Positions 61,027 to 64,000 of a stretch of DNA of 64,000 nt are shown here, in pieces. The DNA lies in contig JALHLV010000004.1 in the NCBI GenBank assembly GCA_022844405.1, positions 1 to 64,000 on the forward strand, in the 5' to 3' direction. Under the pieces are notes generated by a model that did no database searches, was not told the DNA's origin, and saw nothing but the letters and a program-made list of their open reading frames with translations. Origin of the DNA: Sphingomonadales bacterium. GTDB taxonomy: Bacteria; Pseudomonadota; Alphaproteobacteria; SMXS01. The number at the start of each line of letters is the position of its first letter. Position 1 is the stretch's first letter. The position numbers were made by a program, and so were the translations under genes.

Positions 61027-62220
61027 TTACCCCCGCGGCTTCGGCCCCAACTCCCACAGCGCCCGCCCATAGTTCTCCGCCGCTTCTTCCCACACCAGCG
61101 ACACGTGGGTGACGCCGACGTTGATGTCCCTCTGGAAGCGCTGGATCGGGTTGGCCATGTAGACCGAGGTGGCGCCGGCCATCAGGGTCAGCTTGTGGGC
61201 GACCTGGCCGATCAGGCGCGAGACATAGGCGGCGTCGCGGTGCGAGACATAGGCGTCGAGCGCCGGGTTGGGCGCGCCGCCGGCCTCGGCCCATTTGTTC
61301 AGCTCGGCCATGCGGTGGCGCATGATCAGGGTGGCGGCGTGGATGTCGGTCAGGCACTCGGTCAGCTTGATCTGGTTGGCGACGCGCTCGACTTGCACTT
61401 CGCCAGTGAACAGCGCCTTCTTGCCGACCAGCGTCTTCTGGACCGCCGCGGCCATGCCCTCGGCCATGCCGATCAGCGCGGCGGGGATGCCCCAGATGGC
61501 CGGCCAGCCGAAGGGCAGTCGGCCCATGGGGATACCCAGCACCTTCATGCCCGGGCTGTTCCCGGTGGCCAGGTCCATGATCGACACGCGCCGGTGCGCC
61601 GGCACGAACACGTTGTCGAGCACCAGGTCCTTCGAGCCGGTGCCGCACAGGCCCGATACGAACCAGTCGTCGACGATGGTGGCGTCGCCGCGCGGGATCA
61701 GCATCCAGTCGAAGCAGGTGGAACTGGGCTTCATGATGATGAACCAGTCGGCGAAGTCGCAACCGCTGGAGAACTTCCAGCGCCCGGTGAGGCGGACGCC
61801 GCCCTCGACCTCCTCCATCTTGCTGTTCATGGCGAAGGACGCCGTGGAGCACAGCTTGTCGTCGCTGCCGTCCCAGTATTCCTCCTGCGCCTCGATGGGG
61901 AACAGGCTGGCCTGCCAGGTGTGGATGACGAACAGGTTGGTGACCCAGCCGCTGGAGCCGCAGGCGGTGGAGATGGTGCGGATCACCTCGGTGGCGGTGT
62001 CGGGCCCCAGCTCGTAGCCGCCGAAGCGTTTGGCCTGCAGGATCTTCGGCAAGCCGGCGGCGCGGAACTCGGCGATCGTCTCGTCGGGCAGGCGGCGGTT
62101 CTTCTCGGCCTCGGCGGCGCGCTCGCGCAGCGCCGGCAGCAGAGCCTCGGCACGCGCGATCATCTCTTCCTTGGTCGGAGTCTTCGACTGCAGCCTGTTC
62201 GCGTCGACATTGATGTTCAT
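61027..62220 (-). CDS. Acyl-CoA dehydrogenase-fold flavoprotein, group D monooxygenase-like
   Basis: The 397-residue protein has the acyl-CoA dehydrogenase fold: RLPDETIAEFRAAGLPKILQ, FGGYELGPDTATEVIRTIST, and GRWKFSSGCDFADWFIIM. The last pattern and the lack of an obvious ACAD catalytic glutamate resemble HsaA/HpaH group D flavin monooxygenases, which hydroxylate aromatics using reduced flavin from a partner reductase. No reductase is adjacent. It diverges from an ATP-grasp gene. Confidence 0.8.
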   Translation of the reverse strand: MNINVDANRLQSKTPTKEEMIARAEALLPALRERAAEAEKNRRLPDETIAEFRAAGLPKILQAKRFGGYELGPDTATEVIRTISTACGSSGWVTNLFVIHTWQASLFPIEAQEEYWDGSDDKLCSTASFAMNSKMEEVEGGVRLTGRWKFSSGCDFADWFIIMKPSSTCFDWMLIPRGDATIVDDWFVSGLCGTGSKDLVLDNVFVPAHRRVSIMDLATGNSPGMKVLGIPMGRLPFGWPAIWGIPAALIGMAEGMAAAVQKTLVGKKALFTGEVQVERVANQIKLTECLTDIHAATLIMRHRMAELNKWAEAGGAPNPALDAYVSHRDAAYVSRLIGQVAHKLTLMAGATSVYMANPIQRFQRDINVGVTHVSLVWEEAAENYGRALWELGPKPRG

Positions 62221-62481
62221 GGATCCATCCTCTCCTGCGTCTGGGCGGCCGGTCGCGCCGCCTGCGATGCAACTTCCCTACAGATCGTCTATCCCGACCG
62301 CCGTCACAAATCAATCAGCGCCGCCGAAATTAATCATCCGAGGTTTCGAATTCCCTTTGCAACGGCGCCGCCGAGCAGGAATGATCGCGGCGGAAAATTG
62401 TCCTGGGGAGGATCGCATGTCTCGGCTCGCACGGCGCGGTGCGCCTTCGGATTCGGCCCGTCGCCGCGCGGGGGGCGCGCC
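62221..62481. other. Divergent intergenic region
   Basis: The 261-bp stretch between the flavoprotein gene (minus) and the ATP-grasp gene (plus) has no convincing gene. It holds AT-richer patches near 62307-62340 that could carry the divergent promoters. Confidence 0.4.
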
Positions 62482-63774
62482 ATGAAGGTGGGCTCGTTCT
62501 TTCCCGACCGGCCCTTGCCGACGCTCTACGCCATGGCGGCGGACGATCTGCCGCTGCACTTCAACATGGACGAGCTGACCGAGAAGCAGAAGGCCGACCA
62601 CTACGAGCAGAACCAGCTTCTGGCCATGCTGCAGTCGGCGTTGCTGTCGATCAGCAAGCCGGCCGACTACGTGGCGCTGTTCGATGCGTTCTCGCGGCCG
62701 CCGTGGGACGCTTTCCTGCGCAACCAGCACGCCATGGCGGCCAGGGCCGGCGCCGAGATGGTGCCGCTCGACCACCTGCTCTACGCGCCGGTCGAGACCT
62801 ATTACGAGACCATCGCGACCATGCTGCCCAAGGTCGACCTGCTGACCCTGCTGATGATGAGCCGGTCGAACCAGGTGCTGCACAAGGACCAGGGCGCCAT
62901 CGAGCGCATGTTGAAGCTGAACTCCAAGTTCCACTTCGCCGAGAATGCGCCGCTGTTCGGTATTCCCACGCCGGAGACGATCATCGCCCAGCAGCCGCTG
63001 AGCGGGAACAACCGGGTCGAGGACTTCTTCGCCAGGCACGAGAACCGGATCATCCTGAAGATGACTGGCCAGCCGGGCGCGCGCAGCGTCAAGGCGGTCG
63101 CCAGCACGGCCGAGGCCGACGAATACCTGACGTCTTACCGGCCCACCGATCCGGTGCTGGTGCAGCAGCGGCTGCAACTCGAGAATTACGAGGAGTGGAC
63201 CGCCGACCTGCTGATCACCGAGGATTCGGTGGCGCTGGATAATGTGCGGCGCATCCTGGTGACCGACGGGCTGTGGATCGGCAACTTCATCTATGCCGAT
63301 CCGCCGGTCACCGACTCGCAGAAGGCCGAGTTGCTGAAGGTGGGCGCCTATGCCCGCAAGTTCGGCTTCGGCACGCGGACCGGCGACTGCCTGGGCATCG
63401 ACTATTTCATCGGCAAGGACGGCGAGGTGCTGATCACCGAGATCAACCCGCGCTGGACCGCCGGGCTGTTCCCCACCCAGGTGCTGCGGCGCGTGAACAA
63501 GGCGCGCCGCGACGCGGTGCCGTATTTCGAGCTGGTGCGGCTGGAGGACTACGAGACGTTCCAGGCGTTCTGCGCCAGGCACCTGCCCAACCAGAGCGAC
63601 GGCCCCTTCTCGGTCATGCCGCTGGGCTTCTCGCCCTATGAGCGCGAGATCGACGGCGTGAAGCGGGTGTTCACCTGGATGGTGGTGATCGGCGACTTCC
63701 CGGCCTACCGCAAGGCGGCCAAGCAGGTGCTCGGCGAGAGCGGGCTGCCGAACGGAGACCTGGTGCCGCTCTGA
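62482..63774 (+). CDS. ATP-grasp-domain protein, substrate unknown
   Basis: The 430-residue protein ends in an ATP-grasp module. RIILKMTGQPGARSVKAVAS supplies nucleotide-binding residues, VLVQQRLQLENYEEWTADLL follows, and ITEINPRWTAGLFPTQVL is the metal- and ATP-binding E-x-N-P-R signature. The first 170 residues (MKVGSFFPDRPLPTLYAMAA and following) match no family I know. ATP-grasp enzymes usually ligate a carboxylate to an amine or thiol. I chose ATG at 62482; the frame stays open upstream but is antisense to the flavoprotein gene. Confidence 0.75.
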   Translation: MKVGSFFPDRPLPTLYAMAADDLPLHFNMDELTEKQKADHYEQNQLLAMLQSALLSISKPADYVALFDAFSRPPWDAFLRNQHAMAARAGAEMVPLDHLLYAPVETYYETIATMLPKVDLLTLLMMSRSNQVLHKDQGAIERMLKLNSKFHFAENAPLFGIPTPETIIAQQPLSGNNRVEDFFARHENRIILKMTGQPGARSVKAVASTAEADEYLTSYRPTDPVLVQQRLQLENYEEWTADLLITEDSVALDNVRRILVTDGLWIGNFIYADPPVTDSQKAELLKVGAYARKFGFGTRTGDCLGIDYFIGKDGEVLITEINPRWTAGLFPTQVLRRVNKARRDAVPYFELVRLEDYETFQAFCARHLPNQSDGPFSVMPLGFSPYEREIDGVKRVFTWMVVIGDFPAYRKAAKQVLGESGLPNGDLVPL

Positions 63775-63855
63775 TCCGCTTGGCGGCGCGGCGGCGGCGC
63801 TGGTAATCTGGCGACGGCGCGTCCATGCGCCGATGGCCAGCGAGGGACAATCGCC

Positions 63856-64000
63856 ATGACCGCAAAGCCCATCGTGGTTTCTCCCGCCGATTACGCCGCG
63901 CCGCTCGACGTGGTGGGCGAGCATGTTACCGTGCTCGCCTCGAAGGACCTCACCGGCGGCTACGAGCTGTTCCTGCAGGAAGGGCCGGAGGGCAGCGGGC
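63856..64000 (+). CDS. Cupin-domain protein, N-terminal part
   Basis: The window ends after 48 residues (MTAKPIVVSPADYAAPLDVV to LFLQEGPEGSG). The sequence GGYELFLQEGPEGSG is typical of the segment just before the first metal-binding histidines of cupins. It follows the ATP-grasp gene by 81 bp on the same strand. The C-terminal part lies outside the window. Confidence 0.65.
   Translation, partial: MTAKPIVVSPADYAAPLDVVGEHVTVLASKDLTGGYELFLQEGPEGSG

Noticed and set aside
60940-62481. N-terminal extension of the ATP-grasp frame back to 60940
   Set aside because: The extension is antisense to the flavoprotein gene. The family-like sequence and compositional change begin at ATG 62482.

Overview
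The window looks like the chromosome of a GC-rich alphaproteobacterium. The main evidence is gene order: carB-greA-lrp-trxB-lysR, uvrC-pgsA-moaD-moaE, lgt followed by an NDUFAF7-type methyltransferase and pgeF, prs-rplY-pth-ychF, petABC, and DUF1285-Nudix-cca. A palindrome of the Irr/ICE iron-control type before dps and several interspersed palindromic repeat families fit the same group. I cannot name a genus. Almost everything is housekeeping; there is no prophage, CRISPR array or classical insertion sequence.

Layout. 1-660: a broken DUF559 endonuclease gene between inverted 36-bp palindromic repeats, abutting carB. 0.66-8.5 kb: carB, greA, an Lrp-type regulator, trxB, a LysR regulator, a structured intergenic region that probably encodes an AbcR-like small RNA, and a TetR regulator. 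8.7-13.3 kb: a small membrane protein, uvrB, an aspartate-type aminotransferase and a HAD phosphatase whose start codon is unclear. 13.3-18.8 kb: an exported protein, a VapBC toxin-antitoxin pair, a GNAT/cobalamin-binding protein pair, a PGPGW membrane protein, dps and a folM-folB pair. 18.8-23.7 kb: a hairpin-rich intergenic region, uvrC, pgsA, moaD, moaE, a GGCT-like gene and ilvE. 23.7-27.2 kb: MarR, SDR, proC, YbjN, ubiK and a second small-RNA candidate with a CCCUCCC loop and a strong terminator.

27.2-34.1 kb: lgt, methyltransferase, pgeF, prs, rplY, pth, ychF and dienelactone hydrolase, all on the plus strand. 34.1-39.4 kb (minus): ParDE, apt, mtnP, an exported protein and the bc1 complex genes petC, petB and petA. 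39.6-44.4 kb: trmL and hemF (plus), then a minus-strand run of GNAT, DUF1285, Nudix, cca and a phosphatase-like protein. 44.5-59.6 kb (minus): a porin, cimA, cysS, gltX, nadE, class II DAHP synthase, gor, a HepT-like protein, a GIY-YIG nuclease, glmS and glmU. 59.6-64 kb: gph, tRNA-Val(CAC), a small CxxC protein, a flavin monooxygenase-like protein, an ATP-grasp protein of unknown substrate and the start of a cupin protein.

How the genes work together. There are clusters for respiration (petABC), purine and nucleotide salvage (apt, mtnP, prs, carB), nucleotide excision repair (uvrB, uvrC), molybdopterin (moaD, moaE), reduced pterins (folM, folB), translation quality and tRNA maturation (pth, cca, trmL, cysS, gltX), amino-sugar synthesis (glmS, glmU), redox defence (trxB, gor, dps) and branched-chain amino acids (cimA, ilvE).

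The most unusual signal is that two different small nuclease-domain genes (DUF559 and GIY-YIG) are each enclosed by nearly perfect inverted copies of two unrelated palindromic repeats. Nuclease-free inverted doublets of similar repeats occur elsewhere in the window. This suggests small nuclease-linked repeat elements comparable to REP/RAYT systems. The two small-RNA candidates with pyrimidine-rich anti-Shine-Dalgarno loops come next in interest.
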